36,819 nt of DNA from Candidatus Fermentibacterota bacterium (GTDB lineage Bacteria > Fermentibacterota > Fermentibacteria > Fermentibacterales > JCC-6): positions 1 to 36,819 of the forward strand of contig JAUVIR010000033.1 of NCBI GenBank assembly GCA_030592645.1, written 5' to 3'. The notes below the pieces were generated by a model. That model searched no databases, was not told the DNA's origin, and saw only the letters and a list, made by a program, of their open reading frames with translations. How positions within the stretch are numbered: position 1 is the stretch's first letter; each line of letters starts with the position of its first letter. Below are positions 1 through 8,618 of the stretch, in pieces. The position numbers and the translations under genes are program-made.

Positions 1-1304
1 TGATTCCATGCGGTGCCGCTGCTGATAACTGGAATGTGTTCCAGGAAGCCTCCACCTGGCAGCTCTTCGTAGTATTTATTCACTTCCCAGTACGGTGGAA
101 ACTCAACAGCTATTGAATCGCAGCCTTTGTCCGCGGTATAACCTATTTCCTCGAAAAGCACCGCACCGCACAGAACAGCCCTTGTCTGCCAGTCTCCTGC
201 AGGCGGGGTGTCCTGGTAGGTCAGGTTCTTCTGAACGAATAGCTCCGCTTCATCGATAGTTGAAAAGAGTGCCCGTCCAAGAAGTACATCCGCGTACAGA
301 TCAAGATCGTCATCCGGCTGCCCGTATTCGCCGTCTCCACTGCCATCCCATGTGCCGTCCAGATCGGCAAAATAGAGATCCACAGCGGCGGTATCAGCGT
401 AGGATTCGCAATAGGTGTAAATCCTTCTCACCGGAACGAGTGTTTCATCACCGGCAAGGAGGACAAAGATTGTCCCGTGTTCCAAGAATCTGTTCTTTAT
501 GAAATTCCGCAGTTTCTCAGCGTCATCAATGCCGGGGAAGGTGGAGAGTATATCCTGCACAGAAGCCGTTTCAACTGAGTACCCGTTGCTCGCATGAAAA
601 GTCGCAAGCGGTTCCATGGTTTCAATATATGAACTGTCACAGATCAGAAGGTACTGGGCATCTCCCTGGAGAATAGAAGGAGAATCCCAGGGGGAGGTAC
701 GATCATTAACCCCTTCAAGAGCATTAGTCCTGCTTCGGGCAACCCTTCTCTGTTCGAAAGTCAGATCGCAGGGGGTACCTTCTTCCCATGATACCGTTAC
801 TTCTATCTCATTTATGATGCTTATAGAACCTGTTGCCGGAATGTAGACCCATGGCTGAATCAGACAGGAAGCTATCCTGTTCCCTGCAAGGGTACCGGTG
901 TGCGTACCGATAAGAGGGTTCCGGGGCCAGGGTGATTCGGAAGAGTAAACAGCCGGATCAGGCAGGCGCAGGGAAACTGAAGTTTGTGCACTGAACGGTC
1001 TGAGTTCCGATGCGGGTATTATGTTTATTCCTGGAAGACCGATTGCAGTCTCTTCAAGGGTGACTGTGCTGAACGTAACGTTCACAGCGCCATCCGGGAG
1101 TATGAACACTTCTGGTATCGCCGGAAGAAGCGGGGTTCCGGGGAGACCCCTCTGCTCGAATTGCGGCATTACGATAACAGTCCAGATATCATTCAACTGA
1201 AGATCAATATCAGCCGGATTGAAATGCAGTGTTCTGGTGATGGAGCCTCCGGCTACCGGAAAACTCAGTATAAAAAGCACTTGTGCAAAACGGAATAATT
1301 TCAA
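1..1304 (-). CDS. Gingipain-type (C25) cysteine peptidase, 5' part only
   Basis: The frame is open from the left edge to about 1304, giving roughly 434 N-terminal residues; the stop lies outside the window. The N terminus (MKLFRFAQVLFILSFPVAG) is a signal peptide. A propeptide-like region follows (to about residue 200), then a segment typical of family C25: a LLAGDETLVPVRR strand, an acidic DLYFADLDGTWDGSGDG loop and DLYADVLLGR. The window ends in ISSGTAWN, just before the position where the family carries its catalytic GHG histidine, so neither catalytic His nor Cys is visible. The start is ambiguous. ATG codons at 1319 and 1310 overlap the GGAGGAG Shine-Dalgarno sequence, whereas TTG at 1304 sits about 8 nt from it and is preferred. 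Family members are exported proteases, often cargo of dedicated secretion systems. It is divergent from the phosphorylase gene. Confidence 0.8.
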   Translation of the reverse strand, partial: MKLFRFAQVLFILSFPVAGGSITRTLHFNPADIDLQLNDIWTVIVMPQFEQRGLPGTPLLPAIPEVFILPDGAVNVTFSTVTLEETAIGLPGINIIPASELRPFSAQTSVSLRLPDPAVYSSESPWPRNPLIGTHTGTLAGNRIASCLIQPWVYIPATGSISIINEIEVTVSWEEGTPCDLTFEQRRVARSRTNALEGVNDRTSPWDSPSILQGDAQYLLICDSSYIETMEPLATFHASNGYSVETASVQDILSTFPGIDDAEKLRNFIKNRFLEHGTIFVLLAGDETLVPVRRIYTYCESYADTAAVDLYFADLDGTWDGSGDGEYGQPDDDLDLYADVLLGRALFSTIDEAELFVQKNLTYQDTPPAGDWQTRAVLCGAVLFEEIGYTADKGCDSIAVEFPPYWEVNKYYEELPGGGFLEHIPVISSGTAWN

Positions 1305-1340
1305 ATCCATCTCCTCCATTACATTCGAATTACTATGAAT

Positions 1341-1370
1341 ATATTACATAACTGAGATAATCGTTCCCAA
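1341..1370 (-). promoter_or_regulatory. Possible promoter of the C25 peptidase gene
   Basis: On the minus strand TTGGGA (1370-1365) is followed after 18 nt by TAATAT (1346-1341), about 35 nt upstream of the Shine-Dalgarno sequence. The -10 is good and the -35 weak, so this is tentative. Confidence 0.3.
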
Positions 1371-1401
1371 GCATAGAGATGGTTCATGGAAGGCGCAGAC
1401 A

Positions 1402-3954
1402 TTGAAAACTAAGAATTTCAGAGTAATACCAAGAATACCACGATCGCTTGCAGCACTCAGGAAGATAGCTTACAACACCTGGTGGACATGGAATACACAG
1501 GCTATAGAGTTGTTTCGATGGATCGATTCTGACCTGTGGGAAAGCACTTATCACAACCCTGTACGCCTGCTTGGACATGTAAGCCAGGAAAGGCTTGAGG
1601 AACTTTCGGCAGATTCAGTCTATCTTTCACACCTTGAAAAGACAGTCGAAAGACTGGACGATTATCTTGGAAGGAACACCTGGTTTGATGCTCTGAAGAA
1701 GCAACAGGAAATATCGGGTGACAATTTCCTTGTAGCCACTTTTTCAGCTGAATTCGGTCTCCATGAGAGTATTCCGATCTATTCCGGAGGTCTTGGCGTT
1801 CTGGCCGGAGATACTATTAAGAGCTGCAGCGAACTTGGCCTGACAGCTGTTGGTGTTTCCCTGCTTTACAGGAAGGGATACTTCAGCCAGTACCTGAACA
1901 GCGACGGCTGGCAGCAGGAAAGATATTTCATCAATGATTATTCCAATATGCCGGTTGAACCGGTACACCGCCTCGATGGATCCCAGGTCTCAGTACAGGT
2001 TCCAATGGCTTCGAGAGTCGTAACTGCAGCGGTCTGGCAGGTCAAGGTCGGCAGAGCTGTCCTGTACCTTCTGGACACAAATCTTCCGGAGAATAAGAAA
2101 AGTGACAGGGACATAACCGGGCAACTCTACGGCGGAGATCGCGAAATGAGGATCAAACAGGAGATAATCCTGGGAATAGGAGGGCTCAAAGCCCTTGATG
2201 AAATGAACCTTACTCCCACTGTCCGGCATATCAACGAGGGGCATTCGGCTTTCCTTATCGTAGAACGCATAAGACAGCTCATGCAGGAAGGACTCTCCTT
2301 CCCCGAAGCCCGTGAAATCGTAGCCGCAGGCAACGTGTTCACAACGCACACACCAGTACCGGCAGGGAATGAGGAATTCTCAACGGATATGGTGATCAAG
2401 TATTTAAATCCTATGATCAGCTCCATAGGTCTCACGGATGAGGAGTTTCTTCGATTTGGGCATTACGACGACAATCCCAAGTTCTCAATGACGGTTTTCG
2501 GCCTTCGTTTCTCAAAATTCAGAAACGGTGTAAGCGAACTTCACGGTGAGATCTCAAGGGAAATCTGGAAGGATGTCTGGCCGGCTCTTCCATCGGCGGA
2601 CACACCCATTACGCACGTAACCAACGGAATACATCCTGAAACATGGGTCTCGGATGAAATGGAAAAACTGCTCAGCAGGTACGTCGGTCCAAGATGGTCA
2701 AGCAACAAGACAGATTCGAAGGAATGGGAAAAAGTTGACAGGATCCCGGATTCCGAACTCTGGCCGGCTCATGTCAGAATGAGGGAACGGCTTATCTCCT
2801 GGGCAAGGGACAGATGGGAACAGCAGATAAGAAGAATGGGGCTGCTCAAGCCGAACTTAGAGGACAAACCGGTTCTCGATCCCGAGAGAGCCACCATCGG
2901 TTTTGCCAGAAGATTTGCAACTTACAAAAGAGCCAGTCTTCTTCTGAGGGATGAAGAACGCCTTGCCAGAATTGTAAATGATCCTGAAAACCCTGTGCAG
3001 TTCATTTTTGCAGGGAAGGCCCATCCTCATGATACATCGGGCAAGGAACTGATAAAGGAGATCATACATCTCTGCATGAAAGAGGAATTCTACGGTAAGA
3101 TCATCTACCTTGAGGATTACAGCATGGACATGGCAAGACATATGGTACGGGGCGTTGACGTATGGCTGAACACTCCAAAACTGCCCATGGAAGCATGCGG
3201 TACAAGCGGTATGAAAGCGTGCTTCAACGGTGCCCTCCACTGCAGTGTCCCTGATGGCTGGTGGGCTGAAGCCTACAGACCGGGTGCGGGATGGTCTATT
3301 GGTTCAGGTGAGGAGTACGATGATCCTGAACTTCAGGACAGACTGGAGGCAAAGGCGCTCTACAACATCATCGAGAATCAGATAGTGCCCATTTTCTACG
3401 ATCGTGACAAGAACGATATCCCGGTGAACTGGCTTCGGATCGTCAAGGAATCGATGAAAAACGTCTGTCCTGTTTTCAGCAGCAACAGAATGGTTGCCGA
3501 GTACACATCGAGGTTCTACGTACCCGCCTACAAAGGAACAGAGAAACTTTCTAAAAACAGCTACTCAGGAGCCAGAGAACTCGCTTCCTGGATGGAGAAG
3601 ATCCGGGAAAACTGGAATTCTGTCGTGATAGAATCGGTTGAATCGGAAATCGAGAACGACGCCTGTGCAGTGGGTGATCCTATCCCTGTAAAAGTTACAC
3701 TTCGAGCGGGAGAACTTGAACCTGACGATCTCCTCGTTGAAATCCAGCACGGCAGGATCGAACATGACGGCTGGCTGACGGAAAGAGAATCTGTCCAGCT
3801 GCAGTTTGAGTGTAAAACGGAAGGAATACTGTTATTTGAGGGTTCATTCGAATGCAGCCATTCGGGAAATCAGGGGTTCACCGTAAGAATACTCCCGTGT
3901 CATACTGAGTTCGGGCTTATAATAGAGCCTGAACTTGTCTGCTGGTGGGAGTAA
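1402..3954 (+). CDS. glgP: Alpha-glucan (glycogen/maltodextrin) phosphorylase
   Basis: The 850-residue protein is a GT35 alpha-glucan phosphorylase of the 'alpha-glucan family phosphorylase' subtype (TIGR02094-like), which releases glucose-1-phosphate from storage glucans in the cytoplasm. The N-terminal DUF3417-like segment (RIPRSLAALRKIAYNTWWTW) is followed by EFGLHESIPIYSGGLGVLAGD, the INEGHSAF and THTPVPAGNE blocks, VTNGIHPETW, RRFATYKRA, and PMEACGTSGMKACFNGAL, whose lysine should bind pyridoxal phosphate. The C-terminal ~120 residues form an extra beta-rich region. The start is TTG: GGAAGG at 1388-1393 lies 8 nt upstream, and no in-frame ATG has better support. The gene stands alone, divergent from the C25 peptidase; no glycogen synthase or debranching gene is nearby. 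Confidence 0.93.
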   Translation: MKTKNFRVIPRIPRSLAALRKIAYNTWWTWNTQAIELFRWIDSDLWESTYHNPVRLLGHVSQERLEELSADSVYLSHLEKTVERLDDYLGRNTWFDALKKQQEISGDNFLVATFSAEFGLHESIPIYSGGLGVLAGDTIKSCSELGLTAVGVSLLYRKGYFSQYLNSDGWQQERYFINDYSNMPVEPVHRLDGSQVSVQVPMASRVVTAAVWQVKVGRAVLYLLDTNLPENKKSDRDITGQLYGGDREMRIKQEIILGIGGLKALDEMNLTPTVRHINEGHSAFLIVERIRQLMQEGLSFPEAREIVAAGNVFTTHTPVPAGNEEFSTDMVIKYLNPMISSIGLTDEEFLRFGHYDDNPKFSMTVFGLRFSKFRNGVSELHGEISREIWKDVWPALPSADTPITHVTNGIHPETWVSDEMEKLLSRYVGPRWSSNKTDSKEWEKVDRIPDSELWPAHVRMRERLISWARDRWEQQIRRMGLLKPNLEDKPVLDPERATIGFARRFATYKRASLLLRDEERLARIVNDPENPVQFIFAGKAHPHDTSGKELIKEIIHLCMKEEFYGKIIYLEDYSMDMARHMVRGVDVWLNTPKLPMEACGTSGMKACFNGALHCSVPDGWWAEAYRPGAGWSIGSGEEYDDPELQDRLEAKALYNIIENQIVPIFYDRDKNDIPVNWLRIVKESMKNVCPVFSSNRMVAEYTSRFYVPAYKGTEKLSKNSYSGARELASWMEKIRENWNSVVIESVESEIENDACAVGDPIPVKVTLRAGELEPDDLLVEIQHGRIEHDGWLTERESVQLQFECKTEGILLFEGSFECSHSGNQGFTVRILPCHTEFGLIIEPELVCWWE

Positions 3955-3973
3955 ACCCGGCAAATACAGGGGC

Positions 3974-4002
3974 TTGACCTGCATCCCGTAGTGAGATATT
4001 CT
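3974..4002 (+). promoter_or_regulatory. Sigma-70-type promoter of the small secreted protein gene
   Basis: TTGACC (3974-3979), a 17-nt spacer and TATTCT (3997-4002) stand about 50 nt before the start codon at 4050, leaving a leader of roughly 40 nt with a GAGGGGG ribosome-binding site. Confidence 0.5.
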
Positions 4003-4049
4003 TACAGCCAGTAGTGTGTATTTTCGTAACTTTACCTGAGGGGGTAAAA

Positions 4050-4724
4050 ATGAACAAAATGACCCGTCTTATGACAGTATGCGCAGCATTACTGCTCATC
4101 GTACCGGCAGCCAGCGCTGACTGGTCCGATAACTTCGATTCCTACGCTCTTAACAGCGGATTGATCGGCCAGGGCGGCTGGGACGGCTGGGAAGGCGCTG
4201 CTGCTGCGGATGCCTTCGTAACAGATACACAGGTTCTCACAGCACCCCATGCGCTGGCATCAATTCCAACAACGGATATCGTACAGGAATTCAATGAAAC
4301 CAGCGGCGACTGGATCATGACAGGATACTGCTACATCCCCAGCGGCTCTACAGGCAAGCAGTACTTCATCATGCTTAACATTTACGGTGCCGGTGTACAT
4401 AACTGGTCCGTCCAGCTTGAATATGATTCAGACGGCGGAATCGTAACGGATTACTACAGCTCCGCTGTAGCATCCCTTATCAACGACGCATGGGTAGAGG
4501 TTCGCGCTGAGATCCATCTTGATATCAATGTATACGACCTCTACTACAATGATGTTTTCCTTGCTTCAAACGCATGGCAGGATGGTTCAGGCGTAAATGA
4601 AATAGCCGCGCTTGATATCTTCTCCGACGGTGGAAGCACCATCTACTGGGATGACTTGACACTGATATACGAGGATGCTCTTCAGCACACAACATGGGGA
4701 CATATCAAGACCCTTATGCAGTAA
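4050..4724 (+). CDS. Secreted lectin/glucanase-fold-like protein with C-terminal TW-IK tag
   Basis: Encodes 224 residues starting at ATG 4050, chosen because GAGGGGG lies 5 nt upstream; a longer frame begins at 4014 but has no ribosome-binding site. Residues 1-23 (MNKMTRLMTVCAALLLIVPA...) are a signal peptide. The mature part (DNFDSY, a Gly/Trp-rich start, alternating beta-strand character, IYWDDLTLIYE near the end) resembles concanavalin-A-like lectin/glucanase (LamG/DUF1080-type) beta-sandwiches; that assignment is by general pattern only. The last residues, ALQHTTWGHIKTLMQ, match the ends of four unrelated secreted paralogs at 11548-14713, suggesting a shared sorting or anchoring tag. It is a single-gene unit with its own promoter and terminator. 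No catalytic function can be claimed. Confidence 0.8.
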   Translation: MNKMTRLMTVCAALLLIVPAASADWSDNFDSYALNSGLIGQGGWDGWEGAAAADAFVTDTQVLTAPHALASIPTTDIVQEFNETSGDWIMTGYCYIPSGSTGKQYFIMLNIYGAGVHNWSVQLEYDSDGGIVTDYYSSAVASLINDAWVEVRAEIHLDINVYDLYYNDVFLASNAWQDGSGVNEIAALDIFSDGGSTIYWDDLTLIYEDALQHTTWGHIKTLMQ

Positions 4725-4745
4725 ACTGTGCAGAATTGATACTTG

Positions 4746-4776
4746 GGGAGCCGGTTTTCCGGCTCCCTTTTCTTTT
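4746..4776 (+). terminator. Rho-independent terminator
   Basis: A perfect 9-bp stem GGGAGCCGG / CCGGCTCCC with a TTTT loop is followed by TTTTCTTTT, 21 nt after the stop of the small secreted protein gene. Confidence 0.9.
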
Positions 4777-4810
4777 ACTCCAGGAATGTTGCCTGTCATA
4801 CAAACAGCCC

Positions 4811-4837
4811 TTGACAAAGTATGACTGGAATTACATT
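4811..4837 (+). promoter_or_regulatory. Possible selC promoter
   Basis: A perfect TTGACA (4811-4816) lies 42 nt before the tRNA. The best -10 is TACATT (4832-4837) at a short 15-nt spacing; TAAAAT at 4847-4852 is too far from it. The -35 is convincing and the -10 is not settled. Confidence 0.35.
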
Positions 4838-4858
4838 TGTTGCTGGTAAAATAAACGC

Positions 4859-4955
4859 GGGAGCGCACGGGGACTGGTGTCCCTCCCGGACTTCAAATCC
4901 GGTGCTGGGTGCTAGAACCACCCTGGGTGGGTTCGATTCCCACACGTTCCCGCCA
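4859..4955 (+). tRNA. selC: tRNA-Sec (anticodon TCA)
   Basis: This 97-nt tRNA, with CCA encoded, has the hallmarks of a bacterial selenocysteine tRNA. The anticodon arm CCGGA-CTTCAAA-TCCGG carries TCA, which reads UGA. The D stem has 6 bp (GGGGAC/GTCCCT), the variable arm is long (GGGTG...CACCC), and the T arm is GTGGG-TTCGATT-CCCAC. The acceptor strands GGGAGCGC and ACGTTCCC give seven pairs including one G-T wobble; the eighth, next to the T stem, is a C/A mismatch. The discriminator base is G. It implies that this genome makes selenoproteins with SelA/SelB, although none is recognisable in the window. The gene ends 2 nt before the convergent tcdA stop codon. Confidence 0.95.
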
Positions 4956-4957
4956 TT

Positions 4958-5698
4958 CTATTGCGGCTCCGCTATCTTATCCAGCACCATTCCAGCAAGC
5001 GTATACCCGAATATTCCGGGCATTACCATAAGGCTGGATATCCGGTTTCTTACCCTCCCCCGTTCATATGTAAGATCGTCCGTATCGGGAGGAAATGAAT
5101 GGTCGCCGGCAGGTTCTGTTGAATACACGCAGGGTATACCGCTGGTAATTCCGCGCTTACGGAGGTACTTCCTGAGCTGTTTCGCAAGAGGGCAGGTTCT
5201 TGTCCGTGATATATCACCAATATTGACATGTGACGGATCTCTCCTTCCAGACGCGCCCATACTGCTGAAAACAGGTATCCTCTGTTCAACGCAGTATTCA
5301 AGCAGCGCGGCTTTGGGATTAAGGCTGTCTATGGCATCGACGACTACATCTGGTGCTGGCTTGAGAATCAGATCAGCGGTATCTGAATGAAAAAACTCCG
5401 TGATGGTCTCAACCCGGGTGTCAGGGCAGGTCCTGCGAAGATGATCTGCAACAATATCAACCTTGTAACCGCCGCAGTCTCTCAATCGGGCCATGGGATT
5501 TCTGTTCAGAGATGTTTCCGTAAGCCTGTCAAAATCAACAAGGCGAAGTATACCAATCCCGCTTCTTGCAAGCGCGGCCGCAACATGGCAGCCGACTCCG
5601 CCAAGACCAATAACCGCGACATCCGCTTCGCGTATTGCAAGAAATGATTCGCTGCCGAAATAATCAACTACCCTGTCGAATCTTCGCTGAAACTGCAT
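4958..5698 (-). CDS. tcdA: tRNA threonylcarbamoyladenosine dehydratase (TcdA/CsdL, E1-like)
   Basis: The 246-residue protein is an E1-like ThiF-fold ATPase. TcdA cyclises N6-threonylcarbamoyladenosine at position 37 of ANN-decoding tRNAs. Visible features are the nucleotide-binding VAVIGLGGVGCHVAAALARS (about residues 27-46), DFDRLTETSLNRN, VVDAIDSLNPKAALLEYC, and the family-typical CPLAKQLRKYLRKRGI...GIPCVYSTE region, which separates TcdA from MoeB/ThiF. No C-terminal CxxC zinc pair is seen. It lies 3 nt downstream of the TatD gene stop and is probably co-transcribed with it; an AAGG motif about 10 nt upstream can serve as ribosome-binding site. Grouping with a tRNA gene is likely chance. 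Confidence 0.88.
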   Translation of the reverse strand: MQFQRRFDRVVDYFGSESFLAIREADVAVIGLGGVGCHVAAALARSGIGILRLVDFDRLTETSLNRNPMARLRDCGGYKVDIVADHLRRTCPDTRVETITEFFHSDTADLILKPAPDVVVDAIDSLNPKAALLEYCVEQRIPVFSSMGASGRRDPSHVNIGDISRTRTCPLAKQLRKYLRKRGITSGIPCVYSTEPAGDHSFPPDTDDLTYERGRVRNRISSLMVMPGIFGYTLAGMVLDKIAEPQ

Positions 5699-5701
5699 GT
5701 C

Positions 5702-6472
5702 TTACCGGCCTTCTCTGATATTGAAAAGCTCCATCGAATTTCCTGCGGTCCGGGAGGCAATTTCCTCAGAATTGATTCCGCGAAGCAGTGCCAGTGCTTC
5801 AGCTATTCGGGCGATATATGCCGGCTCCATCTGTTCTGGCTCGACCCCGTCCATTCCGATGGAGGGAGCATCGGTCTCAAGAACAATTCTATTAAGGGGT
5901 ACCGCTGCCGCGGCACTTCTTGCTCTCTTTGCGCGGGATCTTGTAACAGCTCCTCCGAATGCAAGGTAGAAACCAAGATCAAGGAAACGCTCGGCCAGCT
6001 GCGTCCCCCTTGTGAAGGCATGCAATACGCCAGTAATCCTGCGATTGTATTTCTTCTCCGATAGAATGGAGAGCATTTCATCGAAAGCTCCCCTGCAGTG
6101 CAGAATTACAGGTAAACCAAGCTCGGAGGCAAGATCCAGCTGCCTGCGGAATACTATGATCTGTGTACTTCTGTCAGGATTTTCAATTTTGAAATCGAGA
6201 CCAATTTCACCTACGGCAACCGAACCTGTTTCGATCAGGAGCTTTCCAAGCAAACCCGTATCAAGTATCTCATCTGCAAACCAGGGATGAAGTCCAAGAG
6301 CCGGGTAAACTGCCCGATACTCTGACAGTTCAGCTATTCTCTGCCAGGAGCTGGTTTCTACAGCGGGAACGATGATCGCAGTAATGCCTCTGCGAGCGGC
6401 TCTTTTCAGAACACCGTCAATATCGCCGCATAGCGGTTCCATGAACAGATGGCAGTGGGTGTCAATCAGCAT
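5702..6472 (-). CDS. TatD-family metal-dependent hydrolase (DNase)
   Basis: Encodes 256 residues from ATG 6472; a TTG codon at 6484 extends the frame by four residues but lacks a ribosome-binding site. The TatD metal ligands are all present: DTHCHL near the N terminus, VAVGEIGLDF (Glu), VILHCRGAFDE (His), GVLHAFTRG (His) and LETDAPS (Asp). Family members are cytoplasmic TIM-barrel 3'-5' exonucleases/DNases linked to DNA repair and quality control; substrate cannot be fixed from sequence. Its length fits the family, and it forms a two-gene unit with tcdA. Confidence 0.88.
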   Translation of the reverse strand: MLIDTHCHLFMEPLCGDIDGVLKRAARRGITAIIVPAVETSSWQRIAELSEYRAVYPALGLHPWFADEILDTGLLGKLLIETGSVAVGEIGLDFKIENPDRSTQIIVFRRQLDLASELGLPVILHCRGAFDEMLSILSEKKYNRRITGVLHAFTRGTQLAERFLDLGFYLAFGGAVTRSRAKRARSAAAAVPLNRIVLETDAPSIGMDGVEPEQMEPAYIARIAEALALLRGINSEEIASRTAGNSMELFNIREGR

Positions 6473-6564
6473 ATCGGATTCCAATGGATTAAGTAAAGAA
6501 TATCTTATCGGCTTTACTACAATGCATTCTGCATCGACAGGCCCGATATGTCCAGAGCAGCAGG

Positions 6565-7503
6565 TCAGTAGGTCAGTGTTCTCTGCTTGAATCCGTATCC
6601 CATTACATCGTAAGCATCATGCAGAACCATGAATGCATCCGAATCGATCTTCTTCAGTATTCTTCTGAGAATCATAACCTGCCTGCGATGAATACAGACG
6701 TAAATAACATCTTTCTCTTTCCTGCTGTATCCTCCCTCCGCCTTGAGGAAAGTTACACCTCTATTGAGTTTCTGAAAAATGGCATCCCTTACTTCATCAG
6801 GTCTCTCGGTCACTATCATCACCGCTTTTACATAGGGCATCCCCTCAGCGGCGAAATCAGTCATCCTGCTTGTAAGGAAAAGGTTAAGATAAGCCCATAT
6901 TACGATGACCGGATTCCGGAATACAATACCAACAGCCAGGATTATCAGGGATTCGACCATCCAGTAACCGGTGCTTATCGAAACTCCTGTATACTTTTTC
7001 AGTATTGCCACCGGAATATCAGTCCCGCCGGTGGAACCACGGTATTTGAAGATCAGGCCAAGGCCGAGGCCAAGCAGAGCGGAACCGGCAATGGAAGCCA
7101 GGAGTATATCCATTTCAGAATTACCTGTAAAAAAGACCGCCAGCCGCGGCAGCTCTCCAGCCGGGGCAATGTTATGTACGAAGTTTTTATAATTCGAAAG
7201 AAATGATAGATGTGAAGGCTGAAAGAGCCAGCACATGGAATTCGACATGAGCATTCCAACAAGACTTCTTACCCCGAATTGTTTCCCGACGACCAGGTAA
7301 CCCAGAAAGAAGAGGGGTACATTGAAACCGAACATCCAGATGCTTTCAGAGACACCTGTCCAGTGGTACAGAACCTGCGCCAGTCCGGCTACTCCGCCAG
7401 GTGATATCCGAAAGGGAAACAGGAACCATGAATACGCCATTCCAAACAGAATGGAACCTGCTGCAATACCTGCATAGTCCTGAAATTCATTCCTGATGCT
7501 CAC
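6565..7503 (-). CDS. YitT-family membrane protein (DUF161 + DUF2179)
   Basis: About 312 residues with several hydrophobic spans (AGIAAGSILFGMAYSWFLFP and ISPGGVAGLAQVLYHWTG at the N terminus, later FKYRGSTGGTDIPVAILKKY), then a soluble C-terminal DUF2179-like domain of about 80 residues (AVMIVTERPDEVRDAIFQKL ... VIYVCIHRRQVMILRRILKKI). This is the standard YitT/YqfU arrangement; the biochemical role of the family is not established. The GTG at 7503 is the best start: AGGAGGTGAT pairs fully with the 16S tail and lies 8 nt from it, while the ATG at 7509 is inside that Shine-Dalgarno sequence. Confidence 0.85.
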   Translation of the reverse strand: MSIRNEFQDYAGIAAGSILFGMAYSWFLFPFRISPGGVAGLAQVLYHWTGVSESIWMFGFNVPLFFLGYLVVGKQFGVRSLVGMLMSNSMCWLFQPSHLSFLSNYKNFVHNIAPAGELPRLAVFFTGNSEMDILLASIAGSALLGLGLGLIFKYRGSTGGTDIPVAILKKYTGVSISTGYWMVESLIILAVGIVFRNPVIVIWAYLNLFLTSRMTDFAAEGMPYVKAVMIVTERPDEVRDAIFQKLNRGVTFLKAEGGYSRKEKDVIYVCIHRRQVMILRRILKKIDSDAFMVLHDAYDVMGYGFKQRTLTY

Positions 7504-7608
7504 TCTCATCACCTCCTGGATGTGAAAAAGAAAGGGACAAAACCGGAAGCGGCCTTGCCCTGACATGTGCGGGAAATATAATCAAATGTTTCGCTGATCA
7601 GTTAACAA

Positions 7609-8367
7609 TCAGCAAGTTTTTGGGATTCTACCTGCGTTCTCATCTTCCAGCAGAGCAGCTTTGATCTTGCGCTTCGCCAGGATTATTGCCCATACCAGAA
7701 CAGGAGGAAGGCCGAGTAGAACGAATTCACTCCAGTATGGGATAGCGAATATGCACAGGTCGTAAAGACCATGGAATAGAACGGCAAGAAGGAAACCCTT
7801 CATGATCAGCTTTCGCCTTGATCTTCTATTCTCGCTGAATTTAGCCATTCCTATCCAGTAGCCCATGATAACCGACACTGAAGCATGCATTGGAATTGAA
7901 GTGAATGCTCTGAGAATACCTACCGCTATACCGTTTCCGAGGACATACAGAACATTCTCCAGACAGGCGAAACCCATCCCGGCAATCACAGTATATACGA
8001 TTCCATCCATAACTTCATTGAAGCACTTCTTTCTAAAAACAAACTTCATTACAATAAAAAGCTTCAGGCTTTCCTCCACCAGCCCCGCTACGATAAATGC
8101 CTTGAATACCGGATAGAGGAGACGATAACAGGGATTGAGTAATCCCCTCAGTTCATCGAGACCCAATTCTATAAATATTGCCGGGACTGTTGATAGAAGT
8201 CCAAGCAGGAATATTCTGATGATAATGCGCTTCGGCTCCGGCTTCGCCCTGTCTTTCCTGTAAAAGTATATGACAATGATCAGAGCGGGAACTACTGCAA
8301 GCGCCAGCGAAAGGGCAAGGTTCATCTTCAGCGGATAAAGACGGTTAAAGATTGTTTCATGAAACAC
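7609..8367 (-). CDS. prsW: PrsW-family intramembrane metalloprotease
   Basis: The 252-residue polytopic protein matches the PrsW/CPBP-like family of membrane-embedded proteases that cleave transmembrane substrates such as anti-sigma factors. Diagnostic residues are present: AGLVEESLK (Glu pair near residues 98-99), FNEVMDGIVY, GFACLENVLY (Glu near 137), PMHASVS (His 161) and FHGLYD (His). At least six hydrophobic segments are visible. No substrate or anti-sigma gene lies nearby. The start is uncertain: GTG 8367 has GAGGG too close to it, and an in-frame ATG at 8325 (MNLALSLALAV) could be the true start. Confidence 0.82.
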   Translation of the reverse strand: MFHETIFNRLYPLKMNLALSLALAVVPALIIVIYFYRKDRAKPEPKRIIIRIFLLGLLSTVPAIFIELGLDELRGLLNPCYRLLYPVFKAFIVAGLVEESLKLFIVMKFVFRKKCFNEVMDGIVYTVIAGMGFACLENVLYVLGNGIAVGILRAFTSIPMHASVSVIMGYWIGMAKFSENRRSRRKLIMKGFLLAVLFHGLYDLCIFAIPYWSEFVLLGLPPVLVWAIILAKRKIKAALLEDENAGRIPKTC

Positions 8368-8618
8368 CCTCTTTCATCATACAGTACACTGTCAAGTATC
8401 AGATGCCGTCAGTTTGCGAATCTATTCTGCGCTCCTGAAAGGCACTGGTGAAGGCGCATTGCAGAGCTATGTAACTGAACCGTAACGAAGCAGGTGCGCT
8501 GAAGAGCGAGCAGGATACGGCAGGTAATGCTTGACAGAGTACTAGCATTTCATTGCCATGGAATAGATTATTGTCAATATATGTATCTGATGTAAATAAT
8601 CGAAAGGGGATACTTGAT

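Noticed and set aside
4821-5390. 189-codon plus-strand frame
   Set aside because: It runs through selC and antisense to tcdA; both have far stronger evidence.
7600-7615. TGC-TGA end of the PrsW gene as a possible Cys-Sec C terminus
   Set aside because: Continuation after the TGA gives no conserved sequence, and PrsW proteins have no such motif; an ordinary stop is sufficient.
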